Shown piece after piece: positions 42,726 to 52,415 of a DNA stretch of 64,000 nt. A program made the position numbers and the translations under genes. Where the stretch lies: positions 3,906,001 to 3,970,000 of the forward strand of contig NZ_CP138200.1 in the NCBI RefSeq assembly GCF_050859025.1. The letters run 5' to 3'. The DNA is from Wukongibacter sp050859025 (GTDB taxonomy: Bacteria > Bacillota > Clostridia > Peptostreptococcales > Caminicellaceae). Within the stretch, counting starts at the first letter, position 1; every line of letters begins with the position of its first letter. The notes beneath the pieces were generated by a model. That model had not been told where the DNA came from. It saw only the letters and a program-made list of their open reading frames with translations, and did not search any database.

Positions 42726-43898
42726 TTATAAATAGTATTTATATAATTTTTCAATTTCATCAATGACTTCCGATTCTTTTTCATTATCTAGATGATTATC
42801 AAGAATTTTTTTTCCACGCTCTTTATCAATACGTATAATTGCCCAAGCTGTATATTTCCTTATCATGACAGAAGGATTATTTAAATATTCAACTAACTTG
42901 CAAAGAATTTCCTTCTTTCTAGAGTTTCCTAAAGCAATTATTACATTTCTTTTAATAATTTTATTCCCTCTCCAGCTTAAAGCCATATTTCCAAATTTCT
43001 TTCTAAACTGCTTATTTGATAATTTTAGCATTTCTAATAAGTCTGGCTTATATGTGTTTCCATCTGGTATAAATTCCTTACAGGAGCTTTTTCTATCCTT
43101 ATTGTATGGACAAACCGACTGACAAATATCACATCCATATAAGCTATTTCCCATTTTTTCTCTCAATTCATAATCAATATCATCCTTTGTCTGGGTTAAA
43201 TAGGATATACAAAGCTTAGAATTATATTGATAGTTTTCCATTAAAGCATTAGTTGGACATGCCATAATACACTTATCACAATCTTTACAACTGTTCTCTA
43301 CTCGGTTTGAAATCACCTCAGAGTGTGAAATATTATCAGAGTCTAATAATATTGAAGCACTGCTTATAGCTTCGAGCTGTAAATTGCTTAATATATAACC
43401 AATAAAAATCCAAGAACCATAACTTTCAGATATAATACAATTATTCTTGCCATACCAACCTATTCCTGCTTTATATGCTAGATGTCTGTCTACTAAGGGA
43501 CCTGTATCTACATAATATTTAAATCTAAAATCATTTTCATGCTTCGATATATACATCGAAAGCTTTTCCATTCTGTCCTTTAATACATTATGATAATCTT
43601 TTCCCCATGAGCTTCTAGATATTTTTCCATAAAGTCTAGAATCTATAGTCTCTCCAATATCTTCTTCCATTACATAATATGAGATACCAACTACAATTAT
43701 AGTTTTAACTCCCTCAAGTGTAAGCTCTGGATTAATCCTTTTTTCAATATCCCGTTCCTCAAATCCAGATAAAAAACCTTTAGATTCTCTTTCTATAAGA
43801 ATCTGACCTAGATCATTATAGACCTCAGCCTTTGTAAATCCAATTAAATCAATATCTATTTTTTCAGCATATTCTATTATCTTCTCTTTTGAAATCAA
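42726..43898 (-). CDS. queG: Epoxyqueuosine reductase
   Basis: Cobalamin-dependent reduction of epoxyqueuosine to queuosine in tRNA. The 390-aa protein has the N-terminal cobalamin-binding region with the conserved YYVDTGPLVDRHLAYKAGIGWYGKN segment. Two 4Fe-4S clusters are indicated by CKDCDKCIMACPTNAL and CDICQSVCPYNKD, and a C-terminal HEAT-like repeat ends the protein. TTG start at 43898 follows GGTGA. A B12 consumer in a window that contains the full B12 locus. Confidence 0.95.
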   Translation of the reverse strand: MISKEKIIEYAEKIDIDLIGFTKAEVYNDLGQILIERESKGFLSGFEERDIEKRINPELTLEGVKTIIVVGISYYVMEEDIGETIDSRLYGKISRSSWGKDYHNVLKDRMEKLSMYISKHENDFRFKYYVDTGPLVDRHLAYKAGIGWYGKNNCIISESYGSWIFIGYILSNLQLEAISSASILLDSDNISHSEVISNRVENSCKDCDKCIMACPTNALMENYQYNSKLCISYLTQTKDDIDYELREKMGNSLYGCDICQSVCPYNKDRKSSCKEFIPDGNTYKPDLLEMLKLSNKQFRKKFGNMALSWRGNKIIKRNVIIALGNSRKKEILCKLVEYLNNPSVMIRKYTAWAIIRIDKERGKKILDNHLDNEKESEVIDEIEKLYKYYL

Positions 43899-43980
43899 TT
43901 AAATCACCATTTATGAAAGCTAGCAATTTACATCTAGCTTGTCCTAATTTTCTTTTATATATCTAACCCATATAGACAAT

Positions 43981-44733
43981 TTATTTTACCACATAATCTA
44001 TTATCAACATAGTTATAAATCCAAATATAACTCCAAAGGTTGCTTTCATTTGATTTCCACTGCAATGACTTTCAGGAATTAATTCATGAGAAACAACGTA
44101 GTACATTGCTCCAGCAGCTAGGCTAAAAATGAATGACATATAATCCTTAAGAAAGTTTCCAATTACTACTCCTAAAACCGCCCCAATTGGTTCTCCAATT
44201 CCGGCTAAAAATCCAAATGCTATTGCTTTGATTTTAGAATATCCCTTTTGGAGAAGTGGTGCAGATATCACTAATCCTTCAGGAGCATTCTGAACAGCAA
44301 TAGCTATTGTCATTACTAGACCTATTGAAGATTTTTCTGAAGCATATCCTACTCCAATTGCTAAACCTTCAGGAATGCTATGAATTATTATGGCAGAAAG
44401 AAGTAGCATAGTTTTTTTCATAGTTTCATCTGTGAAATCTATTATTTTTAACTTGTCTAAATGAATATGGGGAACTGTAATTTCTATTATAGCCATTATA
44501 ACAGCCCCAATTAAAAGACCTAATATTACTTGAATAATACTTTTTTCCTTTAGTGCTGGTGATATGAGAGTAAAAGAACTAGCAAAAATCATTATTCCCG
44601 CCGCATAACCTAACAAAAAATCTTCTAGAGATTTTGTTATTCTTCGAACAAATAATAGAGGCAAGGTTCCTAGTCCAGTAACCAGACCTGCAATCAAGCC
44701 AGCAATTAATGCCTTCAAATAATCCACTCCCAT
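43981..44733 (-). CDS. ZIP family divalent metal transporter
   Basis: Polytopic membrane protein of about 250 aa with eight hydrophobic segments. The metal-binding motifs HSIPEGLAIGVG and NAPEGLVISAPL, followed by GIGEPIGAVLG, are those of ZIP (ZupT-like) importers of zinc and related metals. The ATG at 44733 has no ribosome-binding site; TTG at 44718 preceded by GGGAGTGG may be the true start. Monocistronic by position. Confidence 0.9.
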   Translation of the reverse strand: MGVDYLKALIAGLIAGLVTGLGTLPLLFVRRITKSLEDFLLGYAAGIMIFASSFTLISPALKEKSIIQVILGLLIGAVIMAIIEITVPHIHLDKLKIIDFTDETMKKTMLLLSAIIIHSIPEGLAIGVGYASEKSSIGLVMTIAIAVQNAPEGLVISAPLLQKGYSKIKAIAFGFLAGIGEPIGAVLGVVIGNFLKDYMSFIFSLAAGAMYYVVSHELIPESHCSGNQMKATFGVIFGFITMLIIDYVVK

Positions 44734-44796
44734 TTTGTTCTTTTATAATATTATGGGAAAGATTTTATCTTTTTATTAAAAATAAAACTTTAATAT

Positions 44797-44850
44797 ATAG
44801 AGAACCTTAATTTTTTTCAGATTTCTCTTAAAAAAATGATCTCAATAAAA
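44797..44850 (+). repeat. Repeat family D, copy 1
   Basis: AACCTTAATTTTTTTCAGATTTCTCTTAAAAAAATGATCTC, next to a terminator hairpin. Similar strings lie beside terminators at 22911-22944 and 59186-59232. On the minus strand each directly follows the hairpin. Confidence 0.45.
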
Positions 44851-44908
44851 TAAGGCGTTTTAGTATAAATAAAATCCAAACATAAACCTCATTTATACTA
44901 AAACACCT
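44843..44908 (-). terminator. Terminator after nfo
   Basis: Minus-strand 17-bp stem GGTGTTTTAGTATAAAT/ATTTATACTAAAACGCC with a 20-nt loop, followed by TTATTTTATT. Lies about 40 bp past the endonuclease IV stop. Confidence 0.75.
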
Positions 44909-44948
44909 CTGTATTCTTAACTCTATAGCATAATTTCATTGCAAGGCA

Positions 44949-45785
44949 TCATAGACTATTACATCCATACCTTAGAAGCTTTATCTCTCTTTTATGTCCT
45001 TCAGCTTCATTTGGAGTCTCTAAAAATAATGGTATATCCTTTAGACTTGGATGATTTATAATGTTTAAGATTCCATCTAAACCAACGCTCCCTTCTCCAA
45101 TACAAGCATGTCTATCCTTCCTACTATCTAGTTCATGTTGGCTGTCATTTAAGTGTATAGCCTTTAATTTGTGAAGTCCGATTTTTTCATCAAACTCCTT
45201 TACGACCCCATCTAGATTATCAACAATGTCATATCCGGCAGAATAAACATGACATATATCAAAACATACTCCAACCTGCTCACTATAATCAACTCTATCT
45301 ATAATGCCTCTCAGTTGTTCAAATCTATAACCGACCTCTGTACCCTTACCAGACATAGTTTCTAATAAGAGCATGGTATTCTCTTTACCCTGTAATACAT
45401 AGTTTATACCTTCTGCTATTCTTTTGATACCATAATCAATTCCTTCTCCTAGATGATTACCAGGATGCATAACTATGTATTTACAGCTATTAAGGTATGA
45501 AAGTCTTGCTAAATCATCCTTCAATAAATTTTTAGCTAAATCCCAGGTTTTATCTTTATTGGAAGCAAAATTATATGTATAGGGTGCATGGGCCAATAGA
45601 GGTCCGAAATCATGCTCTAGGCATAATTCATCAGCAATTCTTATATCATCTAAATCTAGTTTTCGAGCTTTAGCTCCCCTAGGATTTCTCGTAAAAAACT
45701 GAAATGTATTAGCGCCAATGCTGATTGCCTGTCTTACTGTGGCCTCATAGCCCTTCGATATCGACAAATGTGAACCTATATACAT
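44949..45785 (-). CDS. nfo: Endonuclease IV (AP endonuclease)
   Basis: Zinc-dependent 5'-AP endonuclease of base-excision repair. The 278-aa TIM-barrel protein starts with MYIGSHLSISKGYEATVRQA and has the metal-ligand segments MHPGNHLG, LLLETMSGKG, VGVCFDICHVYSAGYDI, IHLNDSQHELDSRKDRHACIGEG and LETPNE. ATG 45785 follows GGAGATG. Functionally it complements the two endonuclease III genes in the window. Confidence 0.96.
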   Translation of the reverse strand: MYIGSHLSISKGYEATVRQAISIGANTFQFFTRNPRGAKARKLDLDDIRIADELCLEHDFGPLLAHAPYTYNFASNKDKTWDLAKNLLKDDLARLSYLNSCKYIVMHPGNHLGEGIDYGIKRIAEGINYVLQGKENTMLLLETMSGKGTEVGYRFEQLRGIIDRVDYSEQVGVCFDICHVYSAGYDIVDNLDGVVKEFDEKIGLHKLKAIHLNDSQHELDSRKDRHACIGEGSVGLDGILNIINHPSLKDIPLFLETPNEAEGHKREIKLLRYGCNSL

Positions 45786-45819
45786 TATTTCATCTCCTTA
45801 ATATTATTCCACACTATAA

Positions 45820-45901
45820 CAAAGTCTTTTATAAAAATTGTACAAATTGACCTTTCCTATACACATAATTATAATAGCTCTATATTTTCCTACATGCTAT
45901 A
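45820..45901 (+). repeat. Dispersed repeat family C, copy 2
   Basis: About 82 bp, AAAGTCTTTTATAAAAATT...ACAAATTGACCTTTCC...TTTCCTACATGCTATAAG. Same order of motifs as copies at 28685, 52229, 55270 and 59056, with a shorter middle. It lies just upstream of nfo. Confidence 0.6.
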
Positions 45902-46007
45902 AGAATACCCTTTTATTGTAAGAATAAACAATTAAAATCTATAATTTTCTATGTAAATTGTTGCCATATATAAAGAATTTTCTAATGAAACTTCTATATT
46001 AGTAATA

Positions 46008-46049
46008 TCCAAAAACTAAAAACTCAGAAGCATCGCAAGCTCCTGAGTT
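46008..46049 (-). terminator. Terminator of the opp operon
   Basis: Minus-strand stem AACTCAGGAGC/GCTTCTGAGTT with a 7-nt loop, followed by TTTTAGTTTTT. It lies about 30 bp past the small membrane protein gene. The intervening 46049-46080 resembles one arm of repeat family B. Confidence 0.8.
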
Positions 46050-46080
46050 ATATTAAGATTTACTTGAAACTCTCTATACA

Positions 46081-46299
46081 TTATTTTAAAATAAAATGAA
46101 ATCCCAAAAACACTAATGCTATCAAAATTGCAACAAGGAAAAATACTGGCATCAAAACTTGAAAAGCTGCAATAGTCATTGCTAGAATATCCTTCCATCC
46201 TACATCCAAGGGCTTATCCTTATATTCTTCCTCCAATTGTTTTTCTCGCTTCTCTACCCATTCCTTATGCTTTTTATTGCGCGAGGTGGCACGCCACAA
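46081..46299 (-). CDS. Small membrane protein at the end of the opp operon
   Basis: A 72-aa protein with a charged N-terminal half (SRNKKHKEWVEKREKQLEEEYKD) and one C-terminal transmembrane helix (about residues 42-71). It overlaps the end of oppF by 26 bp. The start is a TTG at 46299, 9 nt after GGAG. Located before the operon terminator, it is likely co-expressed with the transporter. No family recognised; it may be an accessory or anchoring subunit, which is inference. Confidence 0.65.
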   Translation of the reverse strand: MWRATSRNKKHKEWVEKREKQLEEEYKDKPLDVGWKDILAMTIAAFQVLMPVFFLVAILIALVFLGFHFILK

Positions 46300-47245
46300 A
46301 GTGTTTTTCTCCTAATTCTTTAAATTCTGGAATTTTTTCTTTGCATATAGCCTGGGCATAAGGGCAACGAGTATGAAATTTACAGCCTGATGGAGGATTT
46401 ACATTACTTGGTATATCACCCTTTAAAATAATTTGCTTCTTTCTAGCCTTTGGATTAGGAACTGGTATAGCCGATAGTAAGGCTTGTGTATATGGATGTT
46501 TTGGACCAGCAAACAAATCCTTTTTACTTGCAAGCTCGACTAATGAACCCAAATACATAACTCCAACTCTATCACTTATATGTTTTACAACACTAAGGTC
46601 ATGGGAAATAAAAAGATAAGACAATCCAAGCTCTTCTTGTAAGTCCATCATTAGATTCAATACCTGAGATTGTATAGATACATCTAAGGCTGATACCGGC
46701 TCATCAGCTACAATAAACGTTGGATTAAGTGCTAAAGCTCTCGCAATACCAATTCTTTGTCTTTGACCTCCTGAAAATTGGTGTGGATAACGATTTATGT
46801 GATAGCTTGCCAATCCACACTTCTCTAAAAGCTCAGTTACTCTTTTTTCTAGCTCTTTTCCTTTTTTCATAAGTCCATGCTGAACAATTGGCTCACTTAT
46901 TATTTGTCCAACAGTCATTCTTGGATTTAATGAACTATAAGGATCTTGGAATACTATTTGCATATCCCTTCTTAGCCCCGTCATTTCATTTTTTGATGCC
47001 TTTATAACATCTTTTCCTTTATAGTAAACCTCTCCAGAAGTTGGTTCATGAAGCCTAAGTATGGCTCTACCTGTCGTGGACTTACCGCAACCAGATTCAC
47101 CAACTAAGCTCAATGTTTCACCTTCATTAATTACAAATGACACATCGTCTGTAGCTTTTACATAACCAATGGTTTTCTTGAAAAATCCACCGGTTACTGG
47201 AAAATATTTTTTAAGATTTTTTACTTCCAATAATGCCTGACCCAT
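46274..47245 (-). CDS. oppF: Oligopeptide ABC transporter ATP-binding protein OppF
   Basis: Cytosolic ATPase of the Opp peptide importer, 323 aa. Walker A GESGCGKST, signature FSGGQRQRIGIARAL, Walker B FIVADEPVSALD, and the OppF C-terminal cysteine cluster GCKFHTRCPYAQAIC, which in this subfamily binds an iron-sulfur cluster. ATG 47245 overlaps the oppD stop (TAATG) with GGAGGTG upstream. Confidence 0.95.
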   Translation of the reverse strand: MGQALLEVKNLKKYFPVTGGFFKKTIGYVKATDDVSFVINEGETLSLVGESGCGKSTTGRAILRLHEPTSGEVYYKGKDVIKASKNEMTGLRRDMQIVFQDPYSSLNPRMTVGQIISEPIVQHGLMKKGKELEKRVTELLEKCGLASYHINRYPHQFSGGQRQRIGIARALALNPTFIVADEPVSALDVSIQSQVLNLMMDLQEELGLSYLFISHDLSVVKHISDRVGVMYLGSLVELASKKDLFAGPKHPYTQALLSAIPVPNPKARKKQIILKGDIPSNVNPPSGCKFHTRCPYAQAICKEKIPEFKELGEKHFVACHLAQ

Positions 47246-48228
47246 TATCTCACCTCCTCAGCCACAACAAAACAGCTTACCTTATGACCTTCTGCTATTT
47301 CTTCCAATACAGGCTTTTGAATTTTACATTTTTCTACAGCATATGGACATCTTGGTTCGAAGTAACATCCTTCTGGTAAATGAAGTGGATGAGGTACCGT
47401 GCCATCTATACTATCCAATCTTTCTTTATTATTATCATCATCAAGGCTTGGGATTGATTTCATTAGTCCCTTTGTATAAGGATGCCTTGGATTTTCAAAA
47501 AGCTCTTCAACCGGAGCATCCTCTACTACCTTTCCACAATACATTACTATAACATGATCAGCCATCTGTGCCACAACTCCTAAGTCGTGGGTTATAAGCA
47601 TAATAGCCGTTCCTAACTTTTCCTTTAGTTCATTCATAAGCTTCAAAATTTGTGCCTGAATTGTAACATCAAGGGCCGTTGTGGGTTCATCGGCTATTAA
47701 TAGGCTCGGCTGGCACGCTAATGCCATAGCTATCATGACTCTTTGACGCATTCCTCCACTTAGTTGATGAGGATAGTCATCAACTACCCTTTCAGCTCGA
47801 GGTAATCCAACTATCTTAAGCATTTCAATCGCCTTATTCCTTGCCTCTTCTTTAGTCATATCCTGATGAAGCATTAGAACCTCCATTATTTGTTCTCCTA
47901 TCTTAAAAACAGGATTTAATGAGGTCATAGGCTCTTGGAATATCATTGAAATCTCATTTCCACGAATTGTCTGCATTTCCTGTAAAGACTTATCTAATAA
48001 ATTATCGCCTCTAAAGGATATAGTCCCCTCTACTGTTTTCCCAGGCTCTTCCACCAGTTGCATTACGGACATCGATGTAACACTTTTTCCACTACCCGAT
48101 TCTCCAACTATACCTAAGGTCTCGCCCTTTTTAATTTTAAAATCGACTCCGTCAACGGCTTTAACAACACCTTTATCTGTGAAAAAATGAGTTTTTACAT
48201 TTTTTACGTCTAATAAATATTCTGACAC
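47245..48228 (-). CDS. oppD: Oligopeptide ABC transporter ATP-binding protein OppD
   Basis: Second ATPase of the importer, 327 aa. Walker A GESGSGKSV, signature LSGGMRQRVMIAMAL, Walker B LLIADEPTTALD, and C-terminal GCYFEPRCPYAVEKC. GTG start at 48228 follows GGAGGGG by few bases. Coupled with oppF by a one-base overlap. Confidence 0.95.
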   Translation of the reverse strand: MSEYLLDVKNVKTHFFTDKGVVKAVDGVDFKIKKGETLGIVGESGSGKSVTSMSVMQLVEEPGKTVEGTISFRGDNLLDKSLQEMQTIRGNEISMIFQEPMTSLNPVFKIGEQIMEVLMLHQDMTKEEARNKAIEMLKIVGLPRAERVVDDYPHQLSGGMRQRVMIAMALACQPSLLIADEPTTALDVTIQAQILKLMNELKEKLGTAIMLITHDLGVVAQMADHVIVMYCGKVVEDAPVEELFENPRHPYTKGLMKSIPSLDDDNNKERLDSIDGTVPHPLHLPEGCYFEPRCPYAVEKCKIQKPVLEEIAEGHKVSCFVVAEEVR

Positions 48229-48239
48229 TTCTACCCCTC

Positions 48240-49163
48240 CTAACGATTTGATTTTGGATCAACTGCATCCCTTAAGCCGTCACCAATTAAATTGATACTC
48301 ATTACGGCAATGAATATACAGAGTCCTGGTGGTATCCACAGCCACGGCATATTCTTCAAAACGTGGGACCTTGTTGCATATGTAACCATATTTCCCCATG
48401 TTGGTATAGGAGGAACTACTCCAAGGCCCAAAAAGGATAGCGCAGATTCAGAAAGAATTGCTCCTGCAACACCTAGAGTTGCGTTTACAATTATATATGC
48501 AAATGTATTTGGTATAAGGTGCCTAAATATTTTACGTGCATCTGACAAACCGAGGGCAGTAGCTGCCTGCATGAATTCCTGCTCTCTTAGAGTAAGTATT
48601 TGTCCCCTTATCATTCTTGCAAGACCCGGGAACCTCAAAACACCTATAATTATCATAACCATATACATTTTGTTTTGGGGTGAAACCCTCATTCCTACAA
48701 TTGCCGAAAGGGTTATGGCCAGTGGTAAGAAAGGAAAAGAATAAATTATTTCTGCAAAACGCATAAGTATATTATCTACCCATCCGCCATAGTATCCAGA
48801 AACTCCACCAAAAAATATTCCTAAAATCAATGATACTACAACAGAAAATAAACCAACCTTTAGGGAAATTCTACCACCGTGTAATATACGTGTAAAGTAA
48901 TCTCTACCTAATTCATCAGTTCCAAGTAGGTGTTTCACACTTGGAGCTTGTTCAGCATTTAATAAATCTACCGCGTCCCTTTCATATGGTGTTATAAAGG
49001 GTGCCAAAAGAACTAATATTATCAATATTGAAATTGCAAACAAACCAAAAATAGCTAATTTATTCTTCTTAAAGTTGTCCCATACCATTTGCCATAATCC
49101 AACAACCTCTTGTTCTTTATTTTTTTCATTTACGTCAATCTTTTTAGCTGTATCTGCCTTCAT
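48240..49163 (-). CDS. oppC: Oligopeptide ABC transporter permease OppC
   Basis: Integral membrane permease, 307 aa, with an N-terminal cytosolic extension (KIDVNEKNKEQEVVGLWQMVWDNFKKNKLA) and OppC N-domain, then the permease core with the EAA-type loop EQEFMQAATALGLSDARKIFRHLIPN. The late SALSFLGLGVVPPIPTWGNM and IGDGLRDAVDPK motifs are typical. ATG follows AGGAGGGATAGG. Confidence 0.95.
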   Translation of the reverse strand: MKADTAKKIDVNEKNKEQEVVGLWQMVWDNFKKNKLAIFGLFAISILIILVLLAPFITPYERDAVDLLNAEQAPSVKHLLGTDELGRDYFTRILHGGRISLKVGLFSVVVSLILGIFFGGVSGYYGGWVDNILMRFAEIIYSFPFLPLAITLSAIVGMRVSPQNKMYMVMIIIGVLRFPGLARMIRGQILTLREQEFMQAATALGLSDARKIFRHLIPNTFAYIIVNATLGVAGAILSESALSFLGLGVVPPIPTWGNMVTYATRSHVLKNMPWLWIPPGLCIFIAVMSINLIGDGLRDAVDPKSNR

Positions 49164-49175
49164 AGCCTATCCCTC

Positions 49176-50144
49176 CTATTCTACCTTTACTCTTGGGTCT
49201 ACTAAAGCATAACCAATGTCCTGTAGGAGGTTACCCATAAGCATAAGCATGGCAAAAAACATATTGAGAGTCATTACAACGTTATAGTCTCTCATTATAA
49301 CGCCTTCATACAATACTCTACCTATCCCCGGCCAAACAAATACCTTCTCTGTAATAACCGATCCTGTAAATAGAAATGGTATCCATATACCTATTAAGGT
49401 TACTATAGGTATCAAGGCATTACGAAAAGCATGTCTATATATTACAACTTTTTCACTTAACCCCTTTGAACGTGCTGTCCTTATGTAATCCTGCTTAACA
49501 ACCTCAAGCATACTATTTCGTATATATCTTACAAGACTTGCTAAACTAGAAATGGTCAGCACAATAGTCGGTAACACCATATGCTTTGCTACATCCAAAA
49601 CATATTCCATACCCGTGTAATTAGCACCGGCTGTAATCATACCACTTATAGGGAATAGCCTTAACTTAACTGCAAGACCAAAAATTAATAAGAGCCCAAA
49701 GAAAAAGGAAGGCATTGATATCCCAATAAGTGAAAATATTGTCCAAAAATTATCAGTTTTTGAATACTGCTTGACGGCACATATGATACCTATAGGAATG
49801 GAGATACCAAAGGCCAAAATAAATACAACTATATTAAGTAAAAATGAGTTCCAGAGAAAATCTCCTGCTACTTGACTTACAGGTTTTTTATACTGTATAG
49901 ATTCACCAAAGTCTCCTGAAAGCATTCGTTTAAACCATATACCATACTGAACATACTTTGGTTTGTCTAATCCTAGCTTTACTCTAAGCTTTTCTTTTAT
50001 CTCAGGTGATACTTTACTATTTACTCCTAAATAGGCTTGAATTGGATCACCAGGCATAGCCTGTACTAAAGAGAAAAGCAATATTGAAATAACAAGTATC
50101 ACTGGAATCATTTGAAGCAATCTTCTTAAAATATACTTTAGCAA
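49176..50144 (-). CDS. oppB: Oligopeptide ABC transporter permease OppB
   Basis: Integral membrane permease, 322 aa from TTG at 50144, which follows GGAGGAGATGTA. The further upstream codons (MLRKRNKKGGDV) overlap that ribosome-binding site and are not counted. It begins with LLKYILRRLLQMIPVILVISILLF and has the EAA-like loop DYIRTARSKGLSEKVVIYRHAFRNALIPI, PGIGRVLYEG and the late DIGYALVDPRVKVE. Confidence 0.95.
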   Translation of the reverse strand: MLKYILRRLLQMIPVILVISILLFSLVQAMPGDPIQAYLGVNSKVSPEIKEKLRVKLGLDKPKYVQYGIWFKRMLSGDFGESIQYKKPVSQVAGDFLWNSFLLNIVVFILAFGISIPIGIICAVKQYSKTDNFWTIFSLIGISMPSFFFGLLLIFGLAVKLRLFPISGMITAGANYTGMEYVLDVAKHMVLPTIVLTISSLASLVRYIRNSMLEVVKQDYIRTARSKGLSEKVVIYRHAFRNALIPIVTLIGIWIPFLFTGSVITEKVFVWPGIGRVLYEGVIMRDYNVVMTLNMFFAMLMLMGNLLQDIGYALVDPRVKVE

Positions 50145-50198
50145 TACATCTCCTCCTTTTTTATTACGTTTTCTTAACATTTTTAGTTTAATTGAATA

Positions 50199-50222
50199 AT
50201 GCCCGGTAAATACCGGGCATTA
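50199..50222 (-). terminator. Intra-operon hairpin between oppA and oppB
   Basis: Near-perfect stem AATGCCCGGTA/TACCGGGCATT with a small loop, followed by a weak T-containing run (ATTCAATTAAAC). The lack of a T-tract makes it more likely an mRNA-stabilising or partial-termination hairpin, letting the binding protein be made in excess over the permeases. Confidence 0.7.
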
Positions 50223-50248
50223 TATTTAGTTTTAAAAATACAAGATCT

Positions 50249-52039
50249 CTATTCTTCTATAGACATGTTAACTATATCATGTGACCAGTTATAAATAGCA
50301 GTTGGGTTATATCCCTTAACTCTATTATTTACCATATCAGTATATAGGTTAGCATATAGGATTAGTATAGGTATTTCATCATTTATGTTAAGTGCCCATT
50401 CTTCATACATTTTTTTAGCCTTTTCTATGTCAAACTCTTTTCTAAGTTCTTCTAACAGCTTATCGTTCTTTTCATTTCTGAATTGAGCTGTATTGTCTCC
50501 ACCAGGTACGTCAAACTTAGAATGCCATGAACTATATAAATCATTAGCAGGGTCAGGCGTATAGTAAGTCACTGCCATACTATACATGTTGAATCCTTCT
50601 CTTTCATCATAAACCTTTGTCATTAATGAGTTAAAGTCCATCATACCGATCTTTAATTCTACACCTATCTGCTTATAATTCTCCGCCATTAAACCTGCAA
50701 CCATTTCCCACATTTCCATGTCAGATATTGATGCTATTTGAACTGAAAGCTTTTTACCATCTTTATAACGGTATCCATCGTCACCCATTTTCCAACCAGA
50801 TGCATCAAGAAGCTTACCTGCTTCTTCTGGATTATAGTCATAATTTATAAGCTTTTCTTGAAGCTCTTTAGTATATCCCCAAGCAACTTGGTTAATCGGC
50901 ACATCTTGTGTCTTAGCTAAGCCCTTGAAGAATGCATCAACAAATGCCTTACGGTTGAAACCATATACTAAAGCCTTACGAACATTCTTATCATTTGTAG
51001 GCTCTTCTTGATTATTAAATCTAAGGTAACCATATCCTGATCTTGGATATTGATAGAAATCAATGAATCCAGGTTCTTCAGCCGCTGAAAGCTTATCTGG
51101 ATCAATCTCTCCAGCTATCATATCTATTTCTCCAGCAATTAATTCTTCTGTTTGAGTAGCATCTTCAGTCTTCTTAATTATAACCTTTGGAATCTGAGGT
51201 TTCTTTTCACCAAAGTAATTTTCATTTATAGCCAACTCAACAAACTGACCAGGCTCAAATTTTACTAGCTTGTAAGGACCAGATCCTACAACTTCATGTT
51301 GCTTAGCTTTTATATCAGTTGTTTTACCCTTTTCAAATTTATAAAAATGTTCAGGAATTATATACAATTGTCCTATAAAGTTCTCAAGATTTGTTCTCAA
51401 GGCCTCTTTAAATGTAAAAGAAATTGTATGTTCGTCGATTACTTTTATACCTGACATTGACTCAACTTTACCTTCAGTGTCATCGTTGTATTCTTTGAAT
51501 CCAACCATATCTTGAACTATAGCTACATGACGACCATCATAGCTTGGATCTGCTAATGTATTGTATGTAAAGGCAACATCCTTAGCAGTAAGCGGAGTTC
51601 CGTCAGAAAACTTTACATCATCTCTTAAATGGAATGTAAATGTTTTTTTGTCTTCTGAAACCTCATAGCTCTTTGCAACAACATTTTCTACTTCACCTTT
51701 GTTATTGTATCTTAATAAAGGGCTGAAGCATAATCTCATAACATATGCATCTGTAACAGTTGCATTATATGTACTGATAAATTGTCCTTTAAATCCACCT
51801 GAATCCCCTACTACAAATGCATCATTTGATTTTCTTGTTTTAGCAGGGTTTGGAATAGTACTGTCACTTTCTTGCTTTTTAACATCCCCTGCATCTTTGC
51901 TACCCGCCTCACTAATTTGTTCAGCAACTTGCTTTCCGTCTCCCTGAGAAGCAGTATCTGTTTGCTTAGAACACCCTGATAAAGCTAGTGTTACTGTTAA
52001 GCAAAAAACTAAAACTAAAACTATTGATTTTCTAAACAC
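50249..52039 (-). CDS. oppA: Oligopeptide-binding lipoprotein OppA
   Basis: Extracytoplasmic solute-binding lipoprotein, 596 aa. GTG at 52039, 7 nt after GGGGG, gives a signal peptide ending in the lipobox LALSGC (Cys23). A Ser/Thr/Asp-rich linker of about 50 residues precedes the SBP family 5 fold (PLLRYNNKGEVENVVAKSYEVSEDKKTFTFHLRDDVKFSDGTPLTAKDVAFTYN region, seen as typical short motifs). It probably supplies peptides for fermentation. Since RRNPP peptides are re-imported by Opp, it could also serve signalling; that is inference. Confidence 0.94.
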   Translation of the reverse strand: MFRKSIVLVLVFCLTVTLALSGCSKQTDTASQGDGKQVAEQISEAGSKDAGDVKKQESDSTIPNPAKTRKSNDAFVVGDSGGFKGQFISTYNATVTDAYVMRLCFSPLLRYNNKGEVENVVAKSYEVSEDKKTFTFHLRDDVKFSDGTPLTAKDVAFTYNTLADPSYDGRHVAIVQDMVGFKEYNDDTEGKVESMSGIKVIDEHTISFTFKEALRTNLENFIGQLYIIPEHFYKFEKGKTTDIKAKQHEVVGSGPYKLVKFEPGQFVELAINENYFGEKKPQIPKVIIKKTEDATQTEELIAGEIDMIAGEIDPDKLSAAEEPGFIDFYQYPRSGYGYLRFNNQEEPTNDKNVRKALVYGFNRKAFVDAFFKGLAKTQDVPINQVAWGYTKELQEKLINYDYNPEEAGKLLDASGWKMGDDGYRYKDGKKLSVQIASISDMEMWEMVAGLMAENYKQIGVELKIGMMDFNSLMTKVYDEREGFNMYSMAVTYYTPDPANDLYSSWHSKFDVPGGDNTAQFRNEKNDKLLEELRKEFDIEKAKKMYEEWALNINDEIPILILYANLYTDMVNNRVKGYNPTAIYNWSHDIVNMSIEE

Positions 52040-52228
52040 TTTTAATCCCCCTCTTAGTAAATATATTATATAAAAAAACAATCAACTTTCTTTATCTTTT
52101 CCAAAAATCCCCCCTTTCAAAATAACTCGTCAATTGCTAATTAATTTATTGACAATACTCGACAAATTAATTTATATATATAATTTTATTTATATGCATG
52201 GCTATACTAACCCCTTTAAATTTGATAA

Positions 52229-52337
52229 TAAAAAAGTCCTTAATAAATATTTTCAGATTTGGCTTTTTTGAAATACATAATAGAAATTTTATACATAACT
52301 TAAATAAACTTCCAATTTTTTATGTATTAAAATATAT
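52229..52337 (+). repeat. Dispersed repeat family C, copy 3
   Basis: AAAAAGTCCTTAATAAATATTTTCAGATTTGGCTT, then TTTGAAATACATAATAGAAATTTTAT, ending TTTTTTATGTATTAAAATATA. Very close to the copy at 55270 over the TTTGAAATACATAAT.GAAAT segment. A 61-codon frame across it is a by-product. Confidence 0.6.
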
Positions 52338-52415
52338 AGTGTACTTAACTTTAGTTATTGGATTATTTAATAGATATTTGTGATATGTATGTAGTATTTT
52401 CAGATATATTTATTC

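Noticed and set aside
46016..46198. Minus-strand frame of 60 codons at the opp operon end
   Set aside because: Overlaps the better supported 72-codon membrane protein and runs into the terminator.
52198..52383. Plus-strand frame of 61 codons between oppA and the regulator
   Set aside because: It lies across repeat-family C copy 3, has no ribosome-binding site and looks like an AT-rich chance frame.
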